Of a DNA stretch of 64,000 bases, positions 35,791 to 46,500 are shown in pieces (the first letter of the stretch is position 1; each line of letters begins with the position of its first letter). A model generated the notes under the pieces. That model searched no databases, was not told the DNA's origin, and saw nothing but the letters and a program-made list of their open reading frames with translations. The stretch is from Apostichopus japonicus (Eukaryota > Echinodermata > Holothuroidea > Aspidochirotida > Stichopodidae). Both the position numbers and the translations under genes were made by a program. The stretch spans positions 25,541,398-25,605,397 of the forward strand of contig NC_092577.1 of NCBI RefSeq assembly GCF_037975245.1, written 5' to 3'.

Positions 35791-36399
35791 TTTTCACATC
35801 AAGAATAATTAAAAAGTGAAATCATGGATTCCTTAAAGCAAGACCAGATTTCATTAAATTGTTTCATAAATGAGACTTGTGATCAAGTTAACATTAAGAA
35901 CCAACTTCTCAGTAAATGTATACTAAAAAGTAAATGAAAACAAACGTATACTTGAGGAACTTCCTTACTTTTACTTGAATACCATCAAAATCACTAACTA
36001 TGCAATGCACAGTATACAATAAAAAGAACCTCTTGGGACAATAGACAGATTGACACATTCAGTGTGGTATCATCGGTTGCAAGTGTCGCACTGCACCCAC
36101 TGTAAAAATTGTGATCGGGATGGCTTTCTACAGAATGGCATGTCACACATGCTGTCTTTGTTAGATCAGGAGTTCTTCAAAAGACGTCTTTTGATATATG
36201 TCCGGTGCCATGCAGCATGATGTTGTCTCATAACGGCAGGGTTCACACCACAGAAGAGGGCTTCTGCATTCTGTATAAAACACAGACAAAATTTATTTTG
36301 CATCAGCTTGACTAAAATCCTAATTGATAATTCACTTTTCTCAAAAGTGAGAAGAACTTTATATAGACTTGTATACATGGTACAGCAGATAGACTGCCC

Positions 36400-36830
36400 A
36401 TAAAGAGTAGATGATCCCTATTGTTTTTCATGGAGGTCACAAGTGATTTCAGGTCAAGAAATGTCCAAGTCTGATATGTTGGTAGCTGTTGGTGAGTAGA
36501 TGATCCCCATTGTTTTCACAAAGGATAAAGGTCATCTGAGGTCACCATGTCACAGTCTGAATTGAATGTAATGTAATCCCAAAATTGCAAAATATGTTAC
36601 ATTATCTCAAGCAGAAGGTGACTGAACTTACAAATTTAGTTTGATGGTAGCCCTAGTTGAGTAGAGAATCCGTCATGGAGGTCAAAGGTCATTTGTGGTC
36701 AACAAATGTTGAAATTTAAAACCGTTAATATATGATATCTCAAAAAGTAAAACTTTGTAGAACTTCCTATGAAGTACAAAGGTTGCCCAAATTGAGTAGA
36801 TGAGCCCTATTGTTCTGAAAATATTGTAAA
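36400..36830. repeat. Dispersed AGGTCA-containing repeat, copy 4
   Basis: Three sub-units with gagtagatgatccctattgt, ttcatggaggtcacaagtga and catctgaggtcaccatgtca phrases, related to copies at 1.6, 23.8 and 32.1 kb. Confidence 0.6.
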
Positions 36831-37494
36831 CATGATGTCTGAAGAAGTAAAATTGAACATCAAAATAGTACACAGTAATTTCACATGAAACCATATCAAT
36901 ATTAAACCACAATGCATAAAAAAGTATATTCTGTGGGCAAGGAATTTCTACTACTATTGGCTGTAGCCATGGAATTTTGAAGAAATTATTGGAACTTTAT
37001 TCCAAATGTATAAACAGGTTACTATGAATATCTGCCATATGTGAAATTTTTCTGATCAGTGTTAAGGAAAATGGAGGAGTCACAACTAAACCTATTTTGT
37101 GTCTACTATAGATAATGAAATAAAATTGAAAAAGCTTTTTATTATTTTTCAAGCAGTCGAGATTAAGTTGTTCCTGAATTTAAAAGAACCAAGCTCAGAA
37201 CAAATTTGGCCTAATGGGATTGTTTAATATAACCCCAACTACCAGTGCAGTCTGTGATGCTCCACCTATATCTTACAAAAATTAGTTTACGATCAGAACA
37301 AACACTCCACAGCTGTGACTGTCATATTGTTGGCCACTTTTAGACGTCACTTTTCGGCAATCTGGTAGTTGAAAAGCTGTCTTCTGGTTCCTAGTCTGTA
37401 TGAACTTACTGCCAAAAAATATATAAATAAAAGAAACATTTACCAAAACACAGTTTTGTCATTACAAATAACATTGTAAATCATGTTCCCATGT

Positions 37495-38046
37495 TTAAAG
37501 TGCTATGGATACGTAGATGGAACTTAAGCTCAATTGCCTTCAAAATATATTCAAAATCATGAAAATGACAAGAAATTTCATTCATATCGTTTAAAGAGTG
37601 ATCATTTTACAGCATTTTCAATTTGAACTCCAAAATTTGCATATTTTATGCATAAATTTGATGACTTAGTACCGGTTGAACATGGAATTTTTTCATGTAA
37701 ATTCGATGTTTTCGAATTGTGTAATGTTAGTTTTTTGAAAGGGTAGAACAACTCATGATCACAAGGTTTTGAGTCTTTACCATACACATATCAAATTGCA
37801 GCAGGATTAGTCCTCATACTTTTTAGAGAGTGAGATTTAAGAAAACATTTTAAAGAATTTTGATTTTGAGATGTCACCCTGGTCATACGTCAAAAAGTTA
37901 GCAGAAAAATCAATTGATGAAACTTTGTTATGTCATAACTCTAAATTAAGCAAGCTATTTTCAAAATTGAGAAACTAGCCTGCTCAGATTTAGAAGCTGT
38001 TTCGATTAATGTAAAATTGCTTCATGTCCATAGCACTTTAAAGATC
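37495..38046. mobile_element. Non-autonomous TIR element (MITE-like), copy 1
   Basis: The left end tttaaagtgctatggatac and the right end gtccatagcactttaaag are inverted repeats of each other (about 16 bp, one mismatch). The interior (about 540 bp) matches 47257-47800 over its whole length, with shared phrases such as tttgcatattttatgcataa and gtcataactc. It has no coding capacity. The element is AT-rich and would need a transposase supplied in trans. Confidence 0.7.
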
Positions 38047-38047
38047 T

Positions 38048-38875
38048 GTGTCACAAAAGACAAATAACCAACCACTTGCAGACAATTCTCTCCGCTCAAA
38101 CTTGAATAACTTCTTGTATGAATATGATGTAGACTTGGTTTTTGGCTTTCTGAAAGGAAGACATCTGGATCATCGTGATTACCCATTGGCATGGGGTCAA
38201 AATTTGCATATATGCATGTACACAAAGTGCATACTCATATAACAGTCGATATTCTGATTCGTCAACTGAAAATATACTCAAGATCTACATCGTATGTATG
38301 CTGACTTCAACAAATGTACATCAGCAGTGCATCATAATATAGCTAATAGTGTATTTTACTTATTGTCTATATAGTAATGTTCACAAATTATAGACAAATT
38401 CAAACTGTGCAAACCATGAAATCAAAGGAAGCCTCCAACTGTTATGTTTCAACATCAAGTTTAACAATGAAATAATTTGAAACCTTTTTGCAGGAAAAAG
38501 GGGTAGTAAGAGGGGGAAGGATGAGGAGCAGAATCTGGATGGATTTTTAAAGGAAACCAATGTAAATTCATGCTGTACAGTAAGTTAAAATCTGGAATTG
38601 GGTCTTGGAAAGGCTATAAAATTATCCAAAAATTGGCACACAAAAACCACGAAACCAAGTTAGTCCCTCTCCAATAATAGTAAAATGGGAAATCAAGATA
38701 AACAAATAATTTGTTCTGTTCCACTGCCACAGAGTGTTCCCCCTTCAAACCTTGAAAATAGCTTCCTTAGTTTCTGTTATAATTAGGCCAGTCAATATAC
38801 TGATTGACCCACCACGAATTGCAAGAAGGTTTTCCTTCAGATTTGGTATTGGATATGAGTCTGAAATGACATATT
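38048..38875. other. Intergenic DNA
   Basis: Nothing recognised apart from the 13 bp at 38876-38888, which form the left target-site duplication of the element to the right. Confidence 0.5.
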
Positions 38876-38888
38876 AGAAGTGTAGAAA
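38876..38888 (+). repeat. Target-site duplication of copy A, left
   Basis: agaagtgtagaaa here is repeated exactly at 40743-40755, directly after the element's 3' terminus. Confidence 0.85.
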
Positions 38889-39106
38889 TATACATGTAAA
38901 ATATAAATGTAAAATATACATCAGTTCAGTTCTCGTGGAGTGCGGGTGTTTTTCGGCTGCTCTCCACTTTTCGTTGACCACACCTTTTTGTGTTTTTACG
39001 TTGGCCTTTCATTAGTTTGCAGTTAGTGTTAGTGTAGTTTGTGTTTTGGGTTTGTTTCGTTTTGGTTTCTGTATAGGTGCGTGGCTTTGCCACACCCCTA
39101 GCTGTC

Positions 39107-40389
39107 ATGGCGGCTCGCCGTGACAGCAAAATCGTATTTTTTTTCGGGGGAGGCTAAGGTCGTCCCCGGACAACTTTTTTTCAGTTTCGCGTTCTGTTGG
39201 TTTAAAAGTCCCTGGAGAGGTTGACGCGCTTCAGCGTAAACCTCTCCGGGGTATGAATTGTTTTGATGTTCGTTTTACCTCGGAGGCTGCCCGCGTCCGA
39301 GGCGTCCATGTGTTGGAGGGAGTCGAGGGACTGAAGGTCACACCGTATGACAGTTCGGTGTGGGTGACAGTCCTCCATCTCCATCTGGACATGTCTGAAC
39401 AGGTTGTTGTGCGGACACTGGGGCGTTTTGGGAAAGTGACCGGCTACGAGGAGCCGGAATTCCTTGAATGTAAAGGTGTCAAGACCGGGACTAGACGAGT
39501 TAGAATCGAACTCAAGTCCGATATCCCCTCTACCTTGTGGGCTAATGGGCACAGGGCCCACACTGCATATCCGGGCCAGCCTCGCACTTGTTGGTGTGGG
39601 CTGGAAGGGCATGAGGCCAGGTTGTGCCCGAACAAGCGGTGTAGCCGCTGTTTACAGGTTGGGCATACCCTGGCCGAGTGTAAAGGGGATATCGTGTGTA
39701 ACTCGTGTGGGTAAACGGGCCATCTGGCCCAATTATGCCCAGACCGCTCATACGCCGCGAGAGTGGCTACGGGCGTGTTTAAAGCGGTCTCCGTCCCGGC
39801 CTCTGACACCGTACCACCTGATGCTCCTGTCATCGCCCCAGTGTCCGACACTAGCGCCCCGATGGAGGCTTTGTTCCCCCTTTCGTGTCCGACCTCTCCC
39901 CTGATCGAACTTGCCGAGACTGCCAGCCTGCCCACTAAGGCAGAGCAGGACAAAACGGCGGAGATGGTACTAACGGAGTGGCATGCGGCGCAGGATGCCG
40001 CTTGTACTGGTTTACCGGTAGCTTCGCCCGCTATCGGTGATACTAGTTGGGCCCCGAGTCAATCGGCCCAAGAGACATTGAGTGGCCCAGATTCTGACTC
40101 GCCAATGGAGGACTGCACTACAGCCTTATTAGTTGTGGCTAAGGAGTCCTCCGATTGGTTTGATGAGACGAAACAGGCCACTGATCTCATTGACTCGAGT
40201 GGCCCTTCCACCCTACCCGCAGCCGCTTCCGTTATACCGGACACGATGGTCGCTAGTGGACCTCCTGTTCCTAACAGGGAGGTCCACTCGATCAATGACG
40301 AGGAGCTAAGAACTCTGCTCCCTCGTAAGAAAAGGGGGAAAACTGCCAGGGGCTTGAAAAGACCCATATTGGGAAAACTTCGCAGGTAA
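39107..40389 (+). pseudogene. Tx1-like ORF1 (nucleic-acid-binding, CCHC knuckles), copy A
   Basis: Starts MAARRDSKIVF at the ATG 39107 and soon meets a stop because a few bases are missing relative to copy C. From 39253 the frame is open to 39714 and gives the RRM-like segment VTVLHLHLDMSEQVVVRTLG and the knuckles. A 3-bp deletion turns CWRCG into CWCG, spoiling the first knuckle, and an AAA to TAA change at about 39712 cuts the third. The frame then continues to TAA 40387-40389. ORF1 proteins coat element RNA and act in the RNP. Confidence 0.85.
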
Positions 40390-40622
40390 TGCGCAGGCGT
40401 GTTGTCTACCATCGGGACGGCGTACCCCGGATGAAGTTTTGGAGTGGGTTATTTTTCAGGTGTGTGGGGGAGGGGGGGGGTTGTGTGGTCGTTACATAAT
40501 ATGGGTTGGAGGGTTCTGTTTGTGGTTTGGAGTTGGCTTTATTGTTTTGGTTCTGTTGGCCTTTGGGTCCGTGTCCATTTCATGTCACGTTGAACGCTAC
40601 ATTGTATACATTTGTGGGTGAG
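40389..40622 (+). pseudogene. Mini-ORF2 remnant, copy A
   Basis: The ATG overlaps the ORF1 stop (TAATG). It reads MRRRVVYHRDGVPRMKF, which equals the last ORF2 residues of copy D, then runs past a frame change into the 3' UTR. It shows the exact joint of the ORF2 deletion. Confidence 0.75.
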
Positions 40623-40742
40623 TGAGAGATTTCTGTTTGTGGGTTTTCAGTTGGGTTTATGGTGGTTGTTAAACAGACTGGAATTGTTTTTGGTTTTGTT
40701 TACCTTTGGTCCGTGTCCGTTTTTTCTTTGCACGTAAAAAGC

Positions 40743-40755
40743 AGAAGTGTAGAAA
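40743..40755 (+). repeat. Target-site duplication of copy A, right
   Basis: Exact copy of 38876-38888. Confidence 0.85.
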
Positions 40756-41669
40756 AATTTACGCAGGCGAAAGGCAAAATTACAATATGGCCGCCAATAA
40801 TCCAAAATGGCCGATCACAGACTCTCATTTTAAGAAATCTACCCGTCTGGTAAGTGCTCTTTGCTGGTTTTGGACAGTATTTCATTGTTTTCAACAGCGC
40901 CAAAGCCAATGGAACACATTTTGAACCGATTGGATGGTATATTCATGTGCAAACATCCAAAATTGCCGGCAAAAATCCAAAATGGCCGATCACAGACTCA
41001 TTTTCATGATATCTTCCCTTCTGGTAAGTGCCTTTTGCCGGTTTGAACTGAAAATCATGGTTTTCAGTATTGCCAAAGCCAATGAAATGCATTTCGAATC
41101 GATCGGTCGTTATCTACCTGTACCAAAATCCAAAATGGCAGCGGAAAAAAAAACAAGTTGAATACAACATTCAATTTCACGATATCTTTTGATCTGGTAA
41201 GTCTATTTTTTGAAAATTTTGAACAGCAAGTCGCATGGTTTTCAACACCGCCAAAGCCAAATCTTAGCCAATGGAAATCATTTCGAATTGATTATTTTGT
41301 ATAATCCTATGTAAGAATACAAACAGGCAGCCGAAAATCCAAAATGGCCGAGTACCAACACACATTCCCATGACATCTTCCCATCTAAATAGTTGGCCTA
41401 TTTTTGGGAATTTGGCCAGTTTTTCTTGTGCCTTCGTATCTATACAGATGTTAAGAATGGCTGCCAACATTTGAGATGACTAATGCCGAATCTCCATTTT
41501 GTGGATATCGTTGTTTGAAATACTGATTTTTCATCAGGTTGAGATTTGGGATGAACGCCAAATGACTCATTTCCCATGACCCATTATGTCCATGCAAAAT
41601 TCCATTGCCATAACTACTTGGGAACATTCGGCACATCAGCCACACTTATGGCATTTAGTTGGTATCCTA
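40756..41669. repeat. Tandem spacer units with TCCAAAATGGCCG and CTGGTAAGT motifs
   Basis: Three to four diverged units begin with tccaaaatggccgatcacag or a variant (near 40801, 40976, 41131 and 41338). They contain tctggtaagtgc and cgccaaagccaatgg phrases, at periods of 155-207 bp. Bases 40729-41582 recur without length change at 63147-64000. No coding evidence; the frames here are short and differ between units. Confidence 0.7.
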
Positions 41670-41682
41670 ACTGTCATTGATC
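41670..41682 (+). repeat. Target-site duplication of copy C, left
   Basis: actgtcattgatc is repeated exactly at 43545-43557. Confidence 0.85.
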
Positions 41683-41880
41683 CTAACTGTTCAGTTCAGT
41701 TCTCGTGGAGTGCGGACGTGTTTTCGGCTGCTCTCCACCTTTCGTTGACCACACCTTTATTGTGTTTTTACGTTGGCCCTTCATTAGTTTACAGTTTGTT
41801 TTAGTGTAGTTTGTGTGTTTTGGGTTTGTTTCGTTTAGGTTTGTGTATAGGTGCGTGGCTTTGCCACACCCCTAGCTGTC

Positions 41881-43178
41881 ATGGCGGCTCGCCGTGACAG
41901 GAAAATCGTATTGTTGAGTTTTTCGGGGGAGGCTAAGGTCGTCCCCGTACAACTTTTTTCAGTTTTGCGTTCTGTTGGTTTAAAGGTCCCTGGAGAGGTT
42001 GACGCGCTTCAGCGTAAACCTCTCCGGGGTATGAATTGTTTTGATGTACGCTTTACCTCGGAGACTGCCCGCGTCCGAGGCGTCCATGTGTTGGAGGGAG
42101 CCGAGGGACTGAAGGTCACACCGTATGACAGTTCGGTGTGGGTGACAGTCCTCCATCTCCCTCTGGACATGTCTGAACAGGTTGTTGTGCGGACACTGGG
42201 GCGTTTTGGGAAAGTGACCGGCTACGAGGAGCCGGAATTCCTTGAATGTAAAGGTGTCAAGACCGGGACTAGACGAGTTAGAATCGAACTCAAGTCCGAT
42301 ATCCCCTTTACCTTGTGGGCTAATGGGCACAGGGCCCACATTGCATACCCGGGCCAGCCTCGCACTTGTTGGAGGTGTGGGCTGTGGGTTGTGTGGGTTG
42401 TGTGGGTTGTGCCCGAACAAGCGGTGTAGCCGCTGTTTACATGTTGGGCATACCCTGGCCGAGTGTAAAGGGGATATCGTTTGCAACTCGTGTGGGAAAA
42501 CGGGCCATCTCGCCCGTTTATGCCCAGACCGCTCATACGCCGCGAGAGTGGCTACGGGCGTGGTTGAAGCGGTCTCTGTCCCGGCCTCTGACACCGTACC
42601 GCATGATGCTCCTGTCATCGCCCCAGTGTCCGACACTAGCCCCCCGATGGAGGCTTTGTTCCCCCTTTCGTGTCCGACCTCTCCCCTGATCGAACTTGCC
42701 GAGACTGCCAGCCTGCCCACTGAGGCAGAGCAGGACAAAACGGCGGAGATGGTACTAGCGGAGTGGCACGCGGCGCAGGATGCCGCTTGTACTGGTTCAC
42801 CGGTAGCTACGCCCGCTATCGGTGATACTAGTTGGGCCCCGAGTCAACCGGCCCAAGAGACATTAAGTGGCCCAGATTCTGACTCGCCAATGGAGGACTG
42901 CACTACAGCCTTATTAGTTGTGGCTAAGGAGTCCTCCGATTGGTTTGATGAGACAAAACAGGCCAATGATCTCATTGACTCGAGTGGCCCTTCCACCTTA
43001 CCCGCAGCCGCTTCCGCTATACCGGACACGATGGTCGCTAGTGGACCTCCTGTTCCTGACAGGGAGGTCCACTCGATGAAGGTTTGACGAGGAGTTAAGA
43101 ACTCTGCTACCTCGTAAGAAAAGGGGGAATACTGTTAGGGGCTTGAAAAGACCCGTATTGGGAAAATTTCGCAGGTAA
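41881..43178 (+). pseudogene. Tx1-like ORF1, copy C
   Basis: The start ATG 41881 lies in the context tgtcATGGCGG, after a roughly 190-bp 5' UTR. An upstream in-frame GTG is not used. It reads MAARRDRKIVLLSFSGEAKV, then VTVLHLPLDMSEQVVVRTLG (RRM-like beta-alpha unit, inferred). The first CCHC knuckle is replaced by three copies of tgtgggttg near 42385-42412, which shifts the frame. Knuckles two (CSRCLHVGHTLAEC) and three (CNSCGKTGHLARLC) are intact in the next frame. A second shift near 43081 (tcgatgaaggtttgacgag) precedes the original stop TAA 43176-43178. The acidic, Pro/Thr-rich middle resembles the other copies. Confidence 0.85.
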
Positions 43179-43396
43179 TGCGCAAGCCTGTCGTCTGCTA
43201 TCGGGACAGCGTACCCCGGATGAATTTTGGAGTTAGTTGTTATGTGTGGGATGGGGGGTTTGTGTGGTCCTTACATAATATGGGTTGGGGGTTTTCTGTT
43301 TGTGGTTTGGTGTTGGCTTTTTGGGGCTGGTTTGTGGAGCTTTATTGTTTTGGTTCTGTTAGCCTTTGGGTCCGTGTCCTTTTCACGTCACTTTAA
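43178..43396 (+). pseudogene. Mini-ORF2 remnant, copy C
   Basis: The ATG overlaps the ORF1 stop as TAATG. It reads MRKPVVCYRDSVPRMNFGVS and then extends through the 3' UTR because the original TAG is TGT here. It is the cleanest view of the start-codon-to-C-terminus joint. Confidence 0.75.
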
Positions 43397-43544
43397 ACGC
43401 TATATTTTATACATTTGTGGGTTAGTGAGAGATTTCTGTTTGTGGGTTTTCAGTTGGGTTTTTGGTGGTTGTTAAACAGACTGGGGTTGTTTTTGGTTTT
43501 GTTGGCCTTTGGTCCGTGTCCGTTTCTTTGCACGTAAAAAGCAC

Positions 43545-43557
43545 ACTGTCATTGATC
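43545..43557 (+). repeat. Target-site duplication of copy C, right
   Basis: Exact copy of 41670-41682. Confidence 0.85.
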
Positions 43558-43561
43558 TTTG

Positions 43562-46500
43562 AATTACATATCATCCATTCGATCTGTGTTCTCCTCAGAC
43601 ATGTTTGTGCAAATATCACGGCACTCTCCACAGCCTGTTGAACAGTCCAGTCCAGCTTGTCGACAGGAGCATCGCATACTCTGGAACCCATTTTGCAGTA
43701 ACATCGCAGTATTCGTAGAAGTGTGTTGGGTGCAATCTCAATGTTGCATTGCACAGGCAACAATTTACCTTCCACTGCTTTCCATTCAAAGATCTGAGGA
43801 TCGAGAGTGACTCCTTTCCACACTTGGACTTGGCAATATTCACGGAGGCTGTGGAACTTCGCAGCAGATGACGTAGGAGGCAAGTTCTCTGGTCGAACGC
43901 AACTAGCACTTGTAGCTACTTTCTATTAGAAGCGTTCCAGTCTCAGTTTGTCCAATGTGTCGCCTGCTGAGCCTTCATACAGAGACATCAATGCCGATTC
44001 GCCTGCCTTCGCCGTATCCTCCAATGTAGATCTTCCATTCAGGAATACATTAGCTTGTGCTCTGAAGCAGACGTCAGTACGGATGTGCTTCAGAGCGAGT
44101 CCTTATCCAAGGCCGAACAACCGAGACGTCGTGTGACAACCAAGGATTGCATGTGTGAACAAGATATTCTGGCAGACTTCTTCTCCCAAAACCTTCTGAA
44201 CATGCTTGATGTTCCAGCATCGTGACTGCTTCTTTGTTCCAGTCTTCCCTTCTGGTCTGAAGAATATATTTGAAGAATCCTCTGTAGTATGAAAACAGGA
44301 GTACAAGGAGGTCCGTGTCGTCACCTACAACGATAGTTAGTTTGATGATTTTCTGTAGACTCTATGGCCGTCTGTACTATGAGTACATTAGCATCTCCTT
44401 CAGTATGGTGTTTTACATCCCATCCGGTCTAGATGTACACTCAGTAGCCGGATGAAACTGTGTTTGTTGTCTTTGTTCGACAGGAACTCCTCTTTCTTGG
44501 ATTTCATAGTTATTTACCTAGAAAAATCTACTTTCGGTCCCTTTCGTCCACTTGTTCGGCGTGATGAGCCCCGTCTTTTGTTGACATATCATACTCATAC
44601 CCATCGAACACAATGACTGCCTTCCCATACTGGCGTGTCACAAAGTTGGTGTATCGCTCACATATGCCACCATATGTTGAGCCACGCTGCCAAGGAGTCC
44701 GATGTTATAGGGATCCACCATCCAGGACGTACTGGCTTTGACCAACAGGTTCAGTCATATCGTCTTGCATCAGACTCCAGATAGCATCTGCAAGTGCTGG
44801 TTTGTTAGCAGACCTCAATACTTGTTTGCCTTCAAACAATGCTGGTGGATAACTGCATAGCTCAAACTTGAAAATCTCTTGCAGCTGATTGTTCTATCTT
44901 CCCATCGTGACAAGTCGTTGGAATATAAGTTGTGGATCGCTGTTCACCGTATCATGGTTGATTTTCATGACTGATGTGTTGAGTGTCACCGCCTGGTAAT
45001 TCTTTCTGAAAGAGTGTTCCAGAACACTTTTCCCAACAATGTTATCCAGAATGCCTTGTCCTACATCCTTCGCTGTGTCTACGTTTACCCTGCCGTCTGC
45101 ATTGATGCCAGTAGCAATTCTCCGCAAGCTCTGGGCATCACTAAACGGATTCCGTGTTTCCAGGAACTCGACCAACTCGCAGATATCTGCCATGTCCCTT
45201 TCGTGTCTGGCATTTGTAGTTTCTTTATGTTGATCATTTGTGGTATGATTTATACCTGCCAGCTGCTGCTGCATTGCATTGGGTTTCCGTCATCCCACGG
45301 CCTCGTGTCAACCCTCTCGTTGTTTTCATGCTGCGCATCAGAACTTGTTCGATGACCAGATCAGCCGAAAGGTTGGCCCATAAACGATCCGATCTGCGTA
45401 CCACGTGTAGTCCTCCACTGAAATGTTGGAAGATCTCTGGAGCTGTCTCGGAGAGCTTGATAAGGTATTGCAAATTGTCCTGAAGCAGCAAGGTAGGGGA
45501 GCATCTCAACCATGGCCTGAATGTGGAGGTCCCATATGCCTAATCGCTCACCTTTCAGGAACTTGCACCATCTCCATCAACTGAAGCCAAAGTCTGTCTG
45601 TACGTGAGTTATTCATGGACCTTTTCTCGGCCTCAAGTTGTCCATGAATCCTGGTGAAGGCTTCTGAATCATGCACTAGACTAAAGGTTGTCTTACCTGA
45701 CAACAGCTCATCGAACAAGATGCCCACAGCTTCAAGATCTGCTTTGCACTCTACTGGTATATCCCAATCAACACTAAAATCTACTCTGTTTGCGCTATTG
45801 ATCTTAGCTTCGATGCAGGGCGGCTTGACACTGAATCCACCAGGAACAGACCTCGGACTGCTAGTTCAATTGCCTTCCTTCCCGGAGAGCATGTGGTTGA
45901 CAGTGTTACTGGCATAGATTGTTTCCAACAACTCCTGCAGTCCTGATCCTGCCATCAGATGTCCAATGCAGCCGATAAAGCTCATCTCGGTATGAAAGCC
46001 TCCTAATCTCAAAACAAGGGAGTGCAGCAGGCTGTTTGCCGGTTGGCTCCTGATCACTTGCAAGGCCTTACAATGGTTGGTCGAATGTTATGATGGGTGT
46101 CACGCCATTCCGTTGAGCATGCTGGCCAATGAAATGAAGGGTGAAACTCACGCAAGACATGTTCCCCGGGTCCATATCTATCATAGGCAGGAAGACAACG
46201 GAGTATTGGCCTGGGTGGTCTCCTTTTTGCATCATTTGCATGAGCCCCGACCATGCTGGCCTCGGAGAACGCACTGAGAAGTATAGTTACCAGAGATCGT
46301 CGATCCGTGATGTTAGGTCATCTTTCTCGATGATTTGCAGCTTTTAATAGCAGAGAGTTCGGAGTCCATCGAGCACTGGCATGAAGGGCACTATGTTAAC
46401 AGTACCGACTGCTGATATCTCGCCTGTGCTGAAAGTACCTCTTGGAATATGTTGAATCCTCTTGTTTTGCGGTGTGATTGGCAGCAATCATCCCCATGCC

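Larger units (their letters stand above)
38889..40742 (+). mobile_element. ORF1-only Tx1-derived element (half-LINE), copy A
   Basis: A 1.85-kb insertion between 13-bp duplications. The first 33 bases look like locally copied filler. The element proper starts near 38921 with tcagttcagttctcgtggag and has a roughly 190-bp 5' UTR, ORF1, an ORF2 reduced to its start codon plus the last 19 codons, and a 3' UTR ending cacgtaaaaagc. It has the same 5' start, the same ORF2 excision and the same 3' end as copies C and B. Because it lacks reverse transcriptase and endonuclease it must have been mobilised in trans. ORF1 in this copy is damaged. Confidence 0.85.
41683..43544 (+). mobile_element. ORF1-only Tx1-derived element (half-LINE), copy C
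   Basis: A 1.86-kb insertion between 13-bp duplications. After an 8-base local filler (ctaactgt) the element starts with tcagttcagttctcgtggag, as in copy A, and ends with cacgtaaaaagc. The ORF2 excision joint (taatgcgcaagcc) is the same as in A and B. The insertion lies just beyond the 3' end of the minus-strand gene family copy to its right, so the pre-insertion sequence read actgtcattgatctttgaat. Confidence 0.85.

Noticed and set aside
39444..39953. Long minus-strand frames opposite ORF1 (also 41980-42738 and 61858-62370)
   Set aside because: Shadows of the GC-rich ORF1; they follow its codon periodicity and carry no domain.
39763..40389. Separate gene for a Pro/Thr-rich acidic protein
   Set aside because: Same frame as Tx1 ORF1 downstream of a nonsense change; it is the ORF1 C-terminal part.
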